The notes: generated by a model from the sequence alone, not told the origin. A stretch of 32,790 nucleotides of DNA from Silvanigrellaceae bacterium (GCA_947457515.1 CANGWC010000009.1:1-32790); one strand, 5' to 3'. Numbered from the stretch's first letter, positions 7,843-16,399 are shown. A program made the numbers and translations.

Positions 7843-8899
7843 TGTGGAAAAAATTGTCCAAAACTTTATTAAACATATCCAATCCCATCTTGGAAACCAA
7901 GATATTCATTTTAAAAGTTTTGATCTGATTGCTGGAGATGCCAGTGATAGGAAATTTTACCGATTGATTCTGGAATCTCCGCAAAAGACTTTTTCGTTTA
8001 TAGCCATGTCATTTTCAAAAAGTGGTTTTGGGGGAGATCTGCTCAGTTGGAAAAATTTGCATCACGATTTTTCTTCTTTGGGGGTACCTACCCCTACCCT
8101 CTACTATGAAGAGGGCTCTTTTCTCTGGATACAAGACTTAGGAGAGACGTTCCTGAAAACCGGTAAAGATTTCATTGGTTCTTCAAATGTAGATGATTAC
8201 CAAAAAAGCTTAAAAATTCTTTGGAACTTGCAATCTAGAGCAGATCAAATGCCTAAAAATTCTCTTATTTTTCAAAGACATTTTGATTATGAAAAACTCT
8301 GGTGGGAAATAGAATTTTTAGAAAAACACTTTGTACACGGTTACCTAGGAGAAGAACTACCTTCTCAAGTTAAAGAGGAACTTAAAGCACTGTGTGTTTA
8401 TTTAGATCAAAGGCCGAGAACACTTTGTCATAGAGATTATCACAGTAAAAATATTATGTTATTTGAAACTAAAGCTTATTGGATTGATTTTCAGGATGCT
8501 CGATGTGGTCCATACACATATGATTTAGTCAGTTTACTTAAAGACAGTTATATCAAATTTGATGAACAGATAAGATATGATCTTTTTATGTATTATTTAG
8601 AAGGGCTGAAAGAATCTGCTCCCAAAATCTATCAAGAAGTTTTCCCCTCTTTGGAAATAGCTATAGAAGAATTTCATTTTATGGGTCTTCAACGAAACCT
8701 CAAAAACATAGCCAGCTTTGCTTATCTTGCCCGGGAGAAAGGCAAGGAGGAGTATCTCAAATTCATTCCATACACTTTGAGTATTCTTTTTTTAGATCCT
8801 AAAGTCTGGGGATATGCAGCTCAGAAAAAATTTCCTTATACCTATGACTACGCGCATAAGCTTAAAGGATATTCACGCCTAAGCTATCAGGAAGACTAA
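7826..8899 (+). CDS. amgK: AmgK-type N-acetylmuramate/N-acetylglucosamine 1-kinase
   Basis: An aminoglycoside-phosphotransferase-fold kinase of the COG3178/AmgK type, 357 residues from the ATG at 7826. AmgK phosphorylates the anomeric carbon of MurNAc (or GlcNAc) in the recycling bypass to UDP-MurNAc. Visible motifs are IAGDASDRKFYRL (nucleotide-loop region, 36-47), the catalytic loop CHRDYHSKNIM with Asp204 and Asn209, and the metal-binding WIDFQDARCGPYTYDLVSLL block (Asp221). The frame is open further upstream to 7736, but that part lies wholly inside the uvrA-like gene; the ATG at 7826 has AAGG 4 nt upstream. murU follows after 2 nt, the classical pair. No promoter gap exists towards the divergent uvrA-like gene. 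Confidence 0.85.
   Translation: MLISLIVEKIVQNFIKHIQSHLGNQDIHFKSFDLIAGDASDRKFYRLILESPQKTFSFIAMSFSKSGFGGDLLSWKNLHHDFSSLGVPTPTLYYEEGSFLWIQDLGETFLKTGKDFIGSSNVDDYQKSLKILWNLQSRADQMPKNSLIFQRHFDYEKLWWEIEFLEKHFVHGYLGEELPSQVKEELKALCVYLDQRPRTLCHRDYHSKNIMLFETKAYWIDFQDARCGPYTYDLVSLLKDSYIKFDEQIRYDLFMYYLEGLKESAPKIYQEVFPSLEIAIEEFHFMGLQRNLKNIASFAYLAREKGKEEYLKFIPYTLSILFLDPKVWGYAAQKKFPYTYDYAHKLKGYSRLSYQED
7886..7902. promoter_or_regulatory. perfect inverted repeat upstream of the uvrA-like gene
   Basis: ATCTTGG-AAA-CCAAGAT, a 7-3-7 perfect inverted repeat inside the amgK coding sequence, 44 bp upstream of the uvrA-like ATG at 7842. On the minus strand it contains TTGGTT, which stands 17 bp before TATGTT, a weak promoter-like pair. 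An operator for the minus-strand run is possible; chance occurrence within codons is equally possible. Confidence 0.25.
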
Positions 8900-8901
8900 G
8901 C

Positions 8902-9906
8902 ATGAGTACGCCGGAAAAACAGTATATTCTGATTGTTCTTTGTGCAGGCCTAGGCACACGGTTACGGCCCTTAACAGATCTGATCCCAAAGCCAGTCATT
9001 CCTATATTATCTCAACCACTTGCAACATATACGATCAATAAACTTCTCCCTTTAGGTGATGTACATATCAATACCTTTCACAAAGCTTCTCAAGTGCGAG
9101 AAGAGGTCAATACATACTATCAAAAGCACCCAAATCCCTCCCATTATTCTATCCATTACCATGATGAGAAGGTCCTTTTAGGGACCGGGGGAGGTATTTT
9201 TAATATCTGTGAAAACATTAAAAAACAAAGTAATATTAAGAGTTTAGATAAAGATATTATTGTGATGTCCGGGGATATTTACACTCAAATGGACTTTAAT
9301 CAGATCATCCACTACTGGGAAACCCAATGTCAGGATGCAGGAGCCTTAATGACAGTTCTATCTCTGACAGAACAAAGAGATGATGCCTTAAGTGTTAATA
9401 ACGGCCTGGTTGTAGGTTTTAATGGTTTAAAGTCTCAATCTAACTCTATAGGAACAAAAGAACTCAGTGAGCCTTTAAATGAGTCTGAGAAAGAAAATCA
9501 TTCTATGATGTTTTCTAATTTTCAGATCATATCCCATAAGCTTTATGAAAAAGCTATTTCCTCCTATAAAGAACCACCAGTGATTTCTAGCGTTTCTTTG
9601 TTTTATCAAAAAGCAATCACAGAAAAACTTCCTATCATTGCTTATGCAGATGAGTCACCCTGGTTTAATGTGGGTGATCCTTCTGAGTATGCAGCTTGCT
9701 TAAGCAGCATAGGCGCGCCTTATCAAGACTACGCATGGCAAGCTGGATGCTTGCAGTGTCCTCTAGAGGATAATCTTGATTATCCTCTGGTGACAGATCT
9801 CTCCTATAGCCCTTATCGGGTTGAGATCACAGGATCTTCTAACCTTTCTTATCAAAGGTTATCTTTGAGTTCTACTCTACTGTTGCGCCTTCAGTATTTA
9901 AGTTAG
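8902..9906 (+). CDS. murU: MurU-type sugar-1-phosphate nucleotidyltransferase
   Basis: An NDP-sugar pyrophosphorylase-fold enzyme of 334 residues. The N-terminal signature CAGLGTRLRPLTDLIPKPV (14-32) is complete, as are LLGTGGGI (94-101), the metal-site MSGDIY (122-127) and the late WFNVGDPSEY block. Next to amgK this is best read as MurU, which converts MurNAc-1-phosphate and UTP to UDP-MurNAc, bypassing MurA/MurB de novo steps. It is about 100 residues longer than typical MurU; much of the excess is a C-terminal tail of about 65 residues after the WFNVGD block and an internal insertion near 175-200. AGGAAG lies 8 nt upstream of the ATG. The 3' end overlaps the convergent LysM gene by 35 nt. 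Substrate specificity is inferred from the pairing. Confidence 0.75.
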   Translation: MSTPEKQYILIVLCAGLGTRLRPLTDLIPKPVIPILSQPLATYTINKLLPLGDVHINTFHKASQVREEVNTYYQKHPNPSHYSIHYHDEKVLLGTGGGIFNICENIKKQSNIKSLDKDIIVMSGDIYTQMDFNQIIHYWETQCQDAGALMTVLSLTEQRDDALSVNNGLVVGFNGLKSQSNSIGTKELSEPLNESEKENHSMMFSNFQIISHKLYEKAISSYKEPPVISSVSLFYQKAITEKLPIIAYADESPWFNVGDPSEYAACLSSIGAPYQDYAWQAGCLQCPLEDNLDYPLVTDLSYSPYRVEITGSSNLSYQRLSLSSTLLLRLQYLS

Positions 9907-10933
9907 CATTAGCTAATTCTTCTGATGCATTAGCATTAGCTATATTATTATCAGAGACAGTTTCATTTGAGTTAACCACTTCTGGTTGTGCTTCCTCAGG
10001 TTTAGCTTCTTCTGCTACCTTAGTTGCAGGAGCTTCAACAGATGCTGTTGATACGGTTCCCCATTCTACATAATTTAGAACTTGACCCACTCTTAATTGA
10101 TGTGGATTTTTGATTTCTGGATTCATTTTCCATAAAGAACGCCATTGACCTTGATGTCCATAAACTTTCTTAGAAATAAGAGAAAGACTTTCTCCTTTTT
10201 GTACAGTTACTGTTTTCTTAGGAGCCATTTCATATTGTTCAGAGAAACCTTTAGATCTTTCATCTAGAACATAGAAAATCACATCTCCAGCATAAACTTG
10301 GTCAGGATTTTTTAGATGATTAACTTGAGCAAGTTCTTTCCAACGAGATTTATCACCAAATATTTTTTGTGCAATCACACCTAAGGTATCTCCACGAACA
10401 ATATGGTAAGCCATCTTGGAACCTAATTCAGGAATAGCACTTGCGCCAGATGATGCAGTTCTAGTTTCTTGAGGAGCGGTTTGAGTGACTTCTCCAACAG
10501 ATCCTTCTGGTTTAGCTGCATCCACAACAGGAGCAGCAGCATCCGCAACAGGAGCATCTGTAGGGGCAGGAGGAGTGCCATCTACACCAGCTACAGGAGC
10601 AACGCCGTCAGTAGGGGCAGGAGGAACAAGATTTTCAGGGGGAACAGCTTCTTCACCAGCATTTAAAGCAGTATTTTGGACCTCTACGGGAGGAGTCGTA
10701 GGGTTTTCCGCAGTAGGTGTTTCACTGTTAGTATCTGCTTCAGGAGTAGAACCGTCCGCAGGGGCAGAACCGTCTGCAGGAGCAGAACCATCGGCAGGTG
10801 CTTCTTCAGAGGAACCATCGGATGTAGCTTCAGTAGCTTCATCCTCAGTAGGAGAATCTGTAGATTGGCAGAATTGAATAGATAGAGTTAAGCTTGTTAA
10901 ACAAAGCAAAACTAGGTGGCGAAGACTTTTCAT
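9872..10933 (-). CDS. exported double-LysM protein with low-complexity linker
   Basis: A 353-residue envelope protein from the ATG at 10933, which has AAGGA about 8 nt upstream; the open frame continues to 11017 but without a signal-like start. A hydrophobic export segment (5-20) ends in IQFCQS. A Pro/Ala/Asp/Glu-rich linker (about 24-170) follows, containing three near-identical APADGS units. Two LysM domains come next: 175-222 (YHIVRGDTLGVIAQKIFGD...) and 241-289 (TVQKGESLSLISKKVYG...). The C-terminal tail is Ala/Asn/Glu-rich. LysM binds glycan chains of peptidoglycan, so the protein probably tethers to or works on the cell wall. No catalytic domain is visible. It lies between the wall-sugar salvage pair and the division cluster, facing away from rsmH. 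Confidence 0.85.
   Translation of the reverse strand: MKSLRHLVLLCLTSLTLSIQFCQSTDSPTEDEATEATSDGSSEEAPADGSAPADGSAPADGSTPEADTNSETPTAENPTTPPVEVQNTALNAGEEAVPPENLVPPAPTDGVAPVAGVDGTPPAPTDAPVADAAAPVVDAAKPEGSVGEVTQTAPQETRTASSGASAIPELGSKMAYHIVRGDTLGVIAQKIFGDKSRWKELAQVNHLKNPDQVYAGDVIFYVLDERSKGFSEQYEMAPKKTVTVQKGESLSLISKKVYGHQGQWRSLWKMNPEIKNPHQLRVGQVLNYVEWGTVSTASVEAPATKVAEEAKPEEAQPEVVNSNETVSDNNIANANASEELANANLNTEGATVE
10748..10801. repeat. three tandem 18-bp units in the LysM gene linker
   Basis: Three imperfect 18-bp copies beginning AGAACCGTCCGCAGG, AGAACCGTCTGCAGG and AGAACCATCGGCAGG on the plus strand. They encode the repeated APADGS hexapeptide of the LysM protein on the minus strand. Differences are mostly at third codon positions, so protein-level selection has kept the units while the DNA diverges. 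Such a repeat can expand or contract by slippage in frame. Confidence 0.85.
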
Positions 10934-11036
10934 AATAGATTCCTTGATTCCATCCTTTAGAATAGGTATCGACAGGTGACGGTTGCACTTTAAGGAATAC
11001 CTTTGAAGTCCTCTCAAAAAGAAAGACCTGCAAAAA

Positions 11037-11942
11037 ATGCATATTCCAGTTTTAACGAATCAAGTCTTAGAATTTCTTCTTCCAAAGAACCATAGAGGAG
11101 CTTCTTTTATCTATCTTGATGGAACTTTTGGAGGAGGAGGGCATACAAACGCCCTGTATTTAGAAGCTTTAAAAAGAAACTATCAAAATATTCACTTCAT
11201 TTTATTAGATCAAGATAAAGAAGCTATTGAGAGAGCTCACCTATGGGCTCAAGATAAAGATATTAAAATCAATATATTCCATGAAAATTTTGTTGAAATT
11301 CCTAGAGTGCTTCAACAACTTAAGATCAAAGAAGTGAGTATAGCTTTACTGGATATAGGCCTCAGTAGTTATCAATTACAGGACAAAGAAAGAGGATTTT
11401 CTTTTAATGATTCTAGTATGATAGATATGAGAATGAATCAAGAACAAGAGGTAACAGCTCAAAGTATTCTTATGACTTACTCTGAAGAGAAGCTAGCTCA
11501 AATTTTCTTCGAGTATGGTGAGGAAAGAGCCTCCCGGAAAGTAGCTCAAAAAATTGTCACCTTGCGTCAAAAAAACAAGAGTTTTTTCGAAAATACTCAA
11601 AACTTTGCTTCTTTTATTGAAACAATCATTCCTCGAAGAGGGAGATTACACCCGGCGACCAAGATCTTTCAGGCATTACGAATAGAAGTGAATGAAGAAC
11701 TCCAGAAGCTCTCAAAAACATTAGAGATTCCTTTTTTCAGTGATAGATTAGGAGTGATATCTTTTCATTCCGGGGAAGATCGAATTGTTAAAAGAGCCTA
11801 TAGAAAATGGCAAAAAGAAGGCCTAGGGGAAGAAACTCCTCGAAGAGGACTGATCCCTACAAGAGAAGAAATCAAGTATAATCCCCGTAGTCGTTCTGCT
11901 CGCTTAAGAGTCTTTTCGAGGAAGTATCCTGATGAAATATGA
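11037..11942 (+). CDS. rsmH: 16S rRNA (cytosine-1402 N4) methyltransferase
   Basis: RsmH (MraW) methylates N4 of C1402 in 16S rRNA using S-adenosylmethionine and is a standard early gene of the division cluster. The 301-residue protein begins MHIPVLTNQVLEFL, has the SAM-binding DGTFGGGGHT, then LLDIGLSSYQL with RGFSFND and IDMRM. FEYGEERASRKVAQKIV, HPATKIFQALRIEVNEEL and VISFHSGEDRIVKR follow; the last has Gly where SFHSLEDR is usual. The ATG at 11037 fits the conserved N-terminus; the Shine-Dalgarno is weak. No mraZ precedes it. The stop overlaps the start of ftsL by 11 nt. Identification is firm. Confidence 0.96.
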   Translation: MHIPVLTNQVLEFLLPKNHRGASFIYLDGTFGGGGHTNALYLEALKRNYQNIHFILLDQDKEAIERAHLWAQDKDIKINIFHENFVEIPRVLQQLKIKEVSIALLDIGLSSYQLQDKERGFSFNDSSMIDMRMNQEQEVTAQSILMTYSEEKLAQIFFEYGEERASRKVAQKIVTLRQKNKSFFENTQNFASFIETIIPRRGRLHPATKIFQALRIEVNEELQKLSKTLEIPFFSDRLGVISFHSGEDRIVKRAYRKWQKEGLGEETPRRGLIPTREEIKYNPRSRSARLRVFSRKYPDEI

Positions 11943-12213
11943 TCTTACACTCATCTGTTTCTTACTAGTGGCTTTTTTCTGTATACCTGTCAGTATCTTA
12001 AGGAATCAAACGTATAGTATTGGATATGAACTGAGCGGATTACAAAATCAACAAAGACAACTTCTTTTAGAACAAAAGCTTCTAGAAGAAGAACTTTCAG
12101 GTTTGAAAGCTAAGATCATAGACGATACTCTTAAAAACAAGAAAATGGATTTCCCTAAGCCAGAAAATGTTATTTTTTACGAACAAAAAAACTACCTATC
12201 TCAAACCCCTTAA
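11932..12213 (+). CDS. ftsL: FtsL-like division protein
   Basis: A 93-residue bitopic membrane protein: short cytoplasmic N-terminus, one transmembrane helix (about 5-25, LTLICFLLVAFFCIPV), then a heptad-like coiled coil (about 33-65, LSGLQNQQRQLLLEQKLLEE). That layout, with its place between rsmH and ftsI, marks it as FtsL, which scaffolds the FtsQBL complex. Sequence identity in this family is low, so the call rests on topology and synteny. The ATG has GAGGAAG about 8 nt upstream and lies inside the rsmH end. Its last 46 nt overlap the start of ftsI in another frame, an unusually long overlap. Confidence 0.8.
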   Translation: MKYDLTLICFLLVAFFCIPVSILRNQTYSIGYELSGLQNQQRQLLLEQKLLEEELSGLKAKIIDDTLKNKKMDFPKPENVIFYEQKNYLSQTP

Positions 12214-13909
12214 GAAGTTCTCCAGAGCTCTTAAAAAACGGTTACCTAAATTTAAAATATTTAGACCATATGTGATTGCAGGTGTTTTTAATCTTATATT
12301 TATGGTCATTGTATTTCGTTTTGCCTATGTAGGCATTTTCCCTGGGAAACTCAGAGATCAACTGAGGTCACAGGGAAGCCGACAAGCAGAAACAAAAGTT
12401 GTTTTAGCTTCTGAAAGAGGCACGATTGCAGATCGTTTAGGAACAATCTTAGCCACATCCACTCAAAGTGTGAGTGTTTTTGCTTTTCCTAGGAAGATCC
12501 CTAAAAATAAAATCTCATTTATATCTAAAGAATTTTCTTTACCTGAAAACAAAATTCGTAGAGCTATCAAAGAAAAAAGAAACTTTCTTTGGGTTAAAAG
12601 AAAAATTCCCAAGAATAAATATAAAAAATTTGAAACAAAAGTGAAAGAATTTGATTTTCTTCAGAGTGTAGAAGAACCTTTAAGATTGTACCCACATGGT
12701 CATCTTGCTTCTCATATCTTAGGCTTTGTGGGTATGGATAACGAAGGTTTAGGAGGTTTAGAATATACTTTAAACCAAAGACTCCAATCCGAATCTTCTC
12801 AAATGAAAGTCGCTCGAGATGCAAGAGGTCAAATGACTCTTGTTCAACCCAGTATGATTGATATTTTAAAACCGTTACCTAAAGTAGATCTTACTTTAGA
12901 TTATGTTCTTCAGAAAATCACAGAAAAAAATTTAGAAGAAAGCGTAAAAGAATCACATTCTCTTAAAGGAACAATGATGATTATAGATGTTCCTAAAAGA
13001 GAAATTCTTTCATTAGCCAGTTACCCTGATTTTGAACCACAAGATCCTTATTCTCATGGATATAAAGGGCATGAATTTCATGGAGTATCCAGCGGATTAG
13101 AATTAGGATCTATTTTGAAACCCATCGTGATCTCTTGTGCATTACAAGCAAAAGTCATCACTCCTGAAGAAAAGATTTTTTGTGAAAATGGAAAATATGA
13201 AATCGAGGGAGGAGTTCTTCATGATACGCACCCCTATGCTTGGTTAAGCCTCAAAGAAGTCTTAAAATTTAGCAGTAATATAGGAATGTTTAAAATAGCT
13301 CAGAAAATGGGTAAAAAAAGACTCTTCTCGTGTTTTGCCAGAGCAGGCGTTCTTCAACCTTTAAAAATAGGGATCCCGGGAGAATGGAAGCCTAGCTTAT
13401 CTAATCCTAAAGAATGGAAAATGATGAGATTTGCAAATCTTGCCTTTGGTCAAGGTATAGCTATGTCTCCTCTTCAGTTTATGCAAGCGTTTGTGAATAC
13501 CATTACAGGTAAAATTCAAAAACTTAAAATCATTCAAGACTTTGAAGCCCCTCCCCAAGAATCATTTGGATCTGTAGAAACAGCTAAGTGGATCAGAAAA
13601 GCCTTAAAAGATGTAGTAGAAGAAGGAGGAACTGGTTCTAAGGGGCGAATTTCTTTTCTACAAGTGGGCGGTAAAACAGGTACAGCTCAAAAATTTGATG
13701 GCAAGAGTTACTCTGAAAGAGTTTCATCATTTGTCTCTTTTGCTCCATACCAAGATCCTAAATTTGCTATTCTCCTTGTATTAGATGAACCTCAGGGAAC
13801 CACAGCTTATGGAGGAGTGATTGCAGCTCCCTATGTTGCAAAAGTTATGGAACAGACGTTTCGTTACTTTATGGGTAAAGGTAAAATAGCTCTAAAATCA
13901 GGATACTAA
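12167..13909 (+). CDS. ftsI: division-specific class B penicillin-binding protein (PBP3/FtsI)
   Basis: A septal peptidoglycan transpeptidase of 580 residues. It has a basic cytoplasmic N-terminus, a transmembrane helix (about 35-57), a dimerisation domain with SERGTIADRLG (82-92), and the penicillin-binding domain. Active-site motifs are SILK (Ser315-Lys318), SSN (369-371) and KTGT (503-506). The usual EPGSTFKP context reads ELGSILKP here. No PASTA domains. The start at 12167 lies inside ftsL; no good Shine-Dalgarno is visible and the only alternative in-frame start nearby is GTG at 12269, which would remove the basic N-terminus. It works with FtsW, encoded downstream, as the septal SEDS-bPBP pair. 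murE follows at once. Confidence 0.93.
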   Translation: MLFFTNKKTTYLKPLKKFSRALKKRLPKFKIFRPYVIAGVFNLIFMVIVFRFAYVGIFPGKLRDQLRSQGSRQAETKVVLASERGTIADRLGTILATSTQSVSVFAFPRKIPKNKISFISKEFSLPENKIRRAIKEKRNFLWVKRKIPKNKYKKFETKVKEFDFLQSVEEPLRLYPHGHLASHILGFVGMDNEGLGGLEYTLNQRLQSESSQMKVARDARGQMTLVQPSMIDILKPLPKVDLTLDYVLQKITEKNLEESVKESHSLKGTMMIIDVPKREILSLASYPDFEPQDPYSHGYKGHEFHGVSSGLELGSILKPIVISCALQAKVITPEEKIFCENGKYEIEGGVLHDTHPYAWLSLKEVLKFSSNIGMFKIAQKMGKKRLFSCFARAGVLQPLKIGIPGEWKPSLSNPKEWKMMRFANLAFGQGIAMSPLQFMQAFVNTITGKIQKLKIIQDFEAPPQESFGSVETAKWIRKALKDVVEEGGTGSKGRISFLQVGGKTGTAQKFDGKSYSERVSSFVSFAPYQDPKFAILLVLDEPQGTTAYGGVIAAPYVAKVMEQTFRYFMGKGKIALKSGY

Positions 13910-13910
13910 T

Positions 13911-15314
13911 TTGATATATTTTGAAAAAATCATTTTAAATCAAACAGAATACAAACAGATTTATCTTGTTTGGGATACAAGAAATATTTCTAAACTCTCA
14001 AATCAAAAATTCCTATTTTTTGCAAGAAATGACAAGAACTTCTCCTTCCAAAAATATCAATCAGAGGTTGTCCAAGGTGGAGGGATCTACTACGAAGGAT
14101 CAGTTCAGGAACTTTTTGAGTTATTAACGCAACATACTCCCTTAAAGATTCCATTAGTGGCAGTTACCGGAACCAATGGTAAAACCAGTGTTTGTCATCT
14201 CATTCAGCATATCTCTCAAAATACACTTCATGAAAAATGTTTTATTCTAGGGACCTTAGGGAAACATGGACTCACCATGTTAGATTTTCCCGAATTTTGT
14301 CAGGAAATTATAAATCTTAAACCTGATATTCAAAGAATGGCTTTTGAGGCCAGTTCTCAAGGCCTACATCAAAATAGACTTTATCATAAAGCTATAGATA
14401 CTGGGATATTTACTAATTTTTCACAAGATCATTTGGATTATCATAAGAATATGGACGCTTATTTAGATGCTAAGCTCATCTTATTTAAAAAAAATGTTCA
14501 AAATCATGCCATTATTTTTCAAGATATGGAATCTATTGAAAAAGTTTTTAGAAGCTTAAATCAGAGCCAAAAACGTCTAGGCTATGGTGTAGATACCCCC
14601 AAAATGCTCTGGGATGCTTATTTACAATGTGACCCCAAGCAAAACATGTGGGTGTATTGGGTTAAAAATCAAAAAAGACTAGAGATACCATATCAATGTC
14701 CACTGACAGGAACTTTTCAACATCTCAATTACACTGCAGCTGTTTTTTCGTTTCTTTGTGAGAGGGTCACACAAGACTTTGGAATCACACCAGAGGGAAA
14801 AATATTTTTAGAAAAATTATTAAAACTCAATTCATTTGAAATTCCTGGAAGAATGGAGACAGTAGAATCCAAAGGAATCAAAGTTTTTATAGATTATGCC
14901 CACACTCCTGATGCTTTGGAACATGCATTACAAGCATGCCAAAATGATAAGCCTCAAAAACTCTACTGTGTCTTTGGATGTGGAGGAGATAGAGATCCTC
15001 TTAAAAGGCCACTGATGGCAAAGATTGCTTCAAAATATGCACATGAAGTGATTGTCACAAGTGATAATCCTAGGAATGAGGATCCTCAAAAGATCTTAAA
15101 TGATATTATTAAAGGGTTTCCTTTAGGTTTTTCATATCAAATCATAGGGTCTAGAGAAGAAGCGTTGAAATCGGTTTTAGAGAAAGCAACTTCTGGAGAT
15201 ATTATTTTGATTGCAGGTAAGGGCCATGAAAAAATTCAAATTGTAGGAAATCAGACGTATTTATGGGACGATAAAGACTTTGTACAAAGATTTTTTGCCA
15301 TAAAGGAAACCTAA
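13911..15314 (+). CDS. murE: UDP-MurNAc-tripeptide synthetase, meso-diaminopimelate type
   Basis: MurE adds the third amino acid to UDP-MurNAc-L-Ala-D-Glu. The 467-residue protein has the P-loop GTNGKT (87-92), the region of the carbamylated lysine (DAKLILFKK, 187-194), RMETV and YAHTPDALE (329-337). The DNPR box (385-388, SDNPRNEDP) in this family selects meso-diaminopimelate, so the wall is of Gram-negative type. The N-terminal UDP-binding domain is somewhat shorter than usual (family about 490). The start is TTG at 13911 with AGGA 7 nt upstream; no ATG lies near. murF, which usually follows, is missing, and mraY comes next after 5 nt. Confidence 0.95.
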   Translation: MIYFEKIILNQTEYKQIYLVWDTRNISKLSNQKFLFFARNDKNFSFQKYQSEVVQGGGIYYEGSVQELFELLTQHTPLKIPLVAVTGTNGKTSVCHLIQHISQNTLHEKCFILGTLGKHGLTMLDFPEFCQEIINLKPDIQRMAFEASSQGLHQNRLYHKAIDTGIFTNFSQDHLDYHKNMDAYLDAKLILFKKNVQNHAIIFQDMESIEKVFRSLNQSQKRLGYGVDTPKMLWDAYLQCDPKQNMWVYWVKNQKRLEIPYQCPLTGTFQHLNYTAAVFSFLCERVTQDFGITPEGKIFLEKLLKLNSFEIPGRMETVESKGIKVFIDYAHTPDALEHALQACQNDKPQKLYCVFGCGGDRDPLKRPLMAKIASKYAHEVIVTSDNPRNEDPQKILNDIIKGFPLGFSYQIIGSREEALKSVLEKATSGDIILIAGKGHEKIQIVGNQTYLWDDKDFVQRFFAIKET

Positions 15315-15319
15315 ACGAT

Positions 15320-16399
15320 ATGATTTTTTATTTGATTCAATTTTTGTCTCCCTTTTATCCTTCGTTAAGAGCGTTTACTTACTTTTCAAGTCGAAGTATT
15401 TTAAGCCTGATTACAAGTATCCTTCTTTCCATGGTTCTCTATCCTTTTATGATAAAGATCCTCAAATCTTTTAGAGCAGATCAGCCTATTAGAACACTGG
15501 GACCAGAAAGTCATTTCTCTAAGCAAGGAACTCCTACCATGGGAGGAGTGGTGATTATTTTTTGTGTGGTTGTCACCAGTCTTCTTTGGATGGATTGGAA
15601 AAATATCTATGTTTGGATCCCTATTTTATCCCTGATTTCTTTTGGAATGATTGGGTTTTTTGATGATTATATTAAGATCACCCAAAAAAACCATAAAGGT
15701 TTATCTAGTCGCCATAAACTTTTAGGTCTTATTTTTGTTTCTTTAACTATTTTAACTTTAATTTATTTAAATAATAAGAATCAATTTGGACAGATCACCC
15801 TTCCTTTTATAAAAGATATTATTTTAGATACAGGTCTTTTCTATTTTTTTATCGGAGCATTTATTCTTGTGGGAAGCAGTAATGCTGTGAATTTAACCGA
15901 TGGCTTGGATGGTCTTGTCATAGGTCCAGTGATTACCAGTGCCATTGCTTTAATGATCCTCAGCTATGTGACAGGAAACAGTGTGATTTCTAAATATCTT
16001 TATTATGATTCTGTTCCCGGTTCTGGAGAGATTCCTATTTTTCTTGCGGCAATCATAGGAAGCTCTATAGGATTTCTTTGGTATAATACTTGGCCAGCAC
16101 AGGTATTTATGGGAGATTCTGGGTCTTTGGCTCTAGGAGGTTCTTTAGCTAGTATCGCTATTCTCATTCATCAAGAACTCTTATTTGCTCTTATGGGGGG
16201 TATATTTGTTTTGGAAGCGATCTCTGTGATGATGCAAGTTCTTTATTATAAGAAAACACAAAAACGAATTTTTTTGATGGCACCTCTTCATCACCATTTT
16301 GAAAAAAAAGGTTGGCCGGAACAAAAGATAACCATTAGAGCTTGGATCATCAGTTTTATTTTAAGTCTTATTAGCATTCTCACTTTAAAACTTCGATGA
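15320..16399 (+). CDS. mraY: phospho-MurNAc-pentapeptide transferase
   Basis: MraY transfers phospho-MurNAc-pentapeptide from UDP to undecaprenyl phosphate, giving lipid I, in the inner membrane. The 359-residue protein is polytopic (about ten hydrophobic helices). Family motifs are HFSKQGTPTMGG (65-76), the Mg-binding FFDDYIK (113-119), NAVNLTDGLDGL, FMGDSGSLALGG and MAPLHHHFEKKG. All catalytic Asp and His motifs are present. The ATG at 15320 follows the murE stop; an AAGGAA lies about 12 nt upstream. Its TGA overlaps the ATG of murD (ATGA at 16396-16399), suggesting coupled translation. Confidence 0.97.
   Translation: MIFYLIQFLSPFYPSLRAFTYFSSRSILSLITSILLSMVLYPFMIKILKSFRADQPIRTLGPESHFSKQGTPTMGGVVIIFCVVVTSLLWMDWKNIYVWIPILSLISFGMIGFFDDYIKITQKNHKGLSSRHKLLGLIFVSLTILTLIYLNNKNQFGQITLPFIKDIILDTGLFYFFIGAFILVGSSNAVNLTDGLDGLVIGPVITSAIALMILSYVTGNSVISKYLYYDSVPGSGEIPIFLAAIIGSSIGFLWYNTWPAQVFMGDSGSLALGGSLASIAILIHQELLFALMGGIFVLEAISVMMQVLYYKKTQKRIFLMAPLHHHFEKKGWPEQKITIRAWIISFILSLISILTLKLR

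Noticed and set aside
9907-9950. Repeated GCATTAGCTA, possible direct repeat or attachment site
   Set aside because: It is explained by the repeated Ala-Asn codons at the end of the LysM protein; no integrase or tRNA gene is near.
10485-10877. Plus-strand 130-codon frame rich in Ser, Ala and Gly
   Set aside because: It is the antisense shadow of the Pro/Ala/acidic repeat linker of the LysM gene; low-complexity repeats create long open frames on the opposite strand. No ribosome site.
10934-11036. Promoters for the LysM gene and rsmH in their divergent gap
   Set aside because: A TTGCAC is present on the plus strand but without a -10 box at proper spacing; no pair on either strand was convincing.
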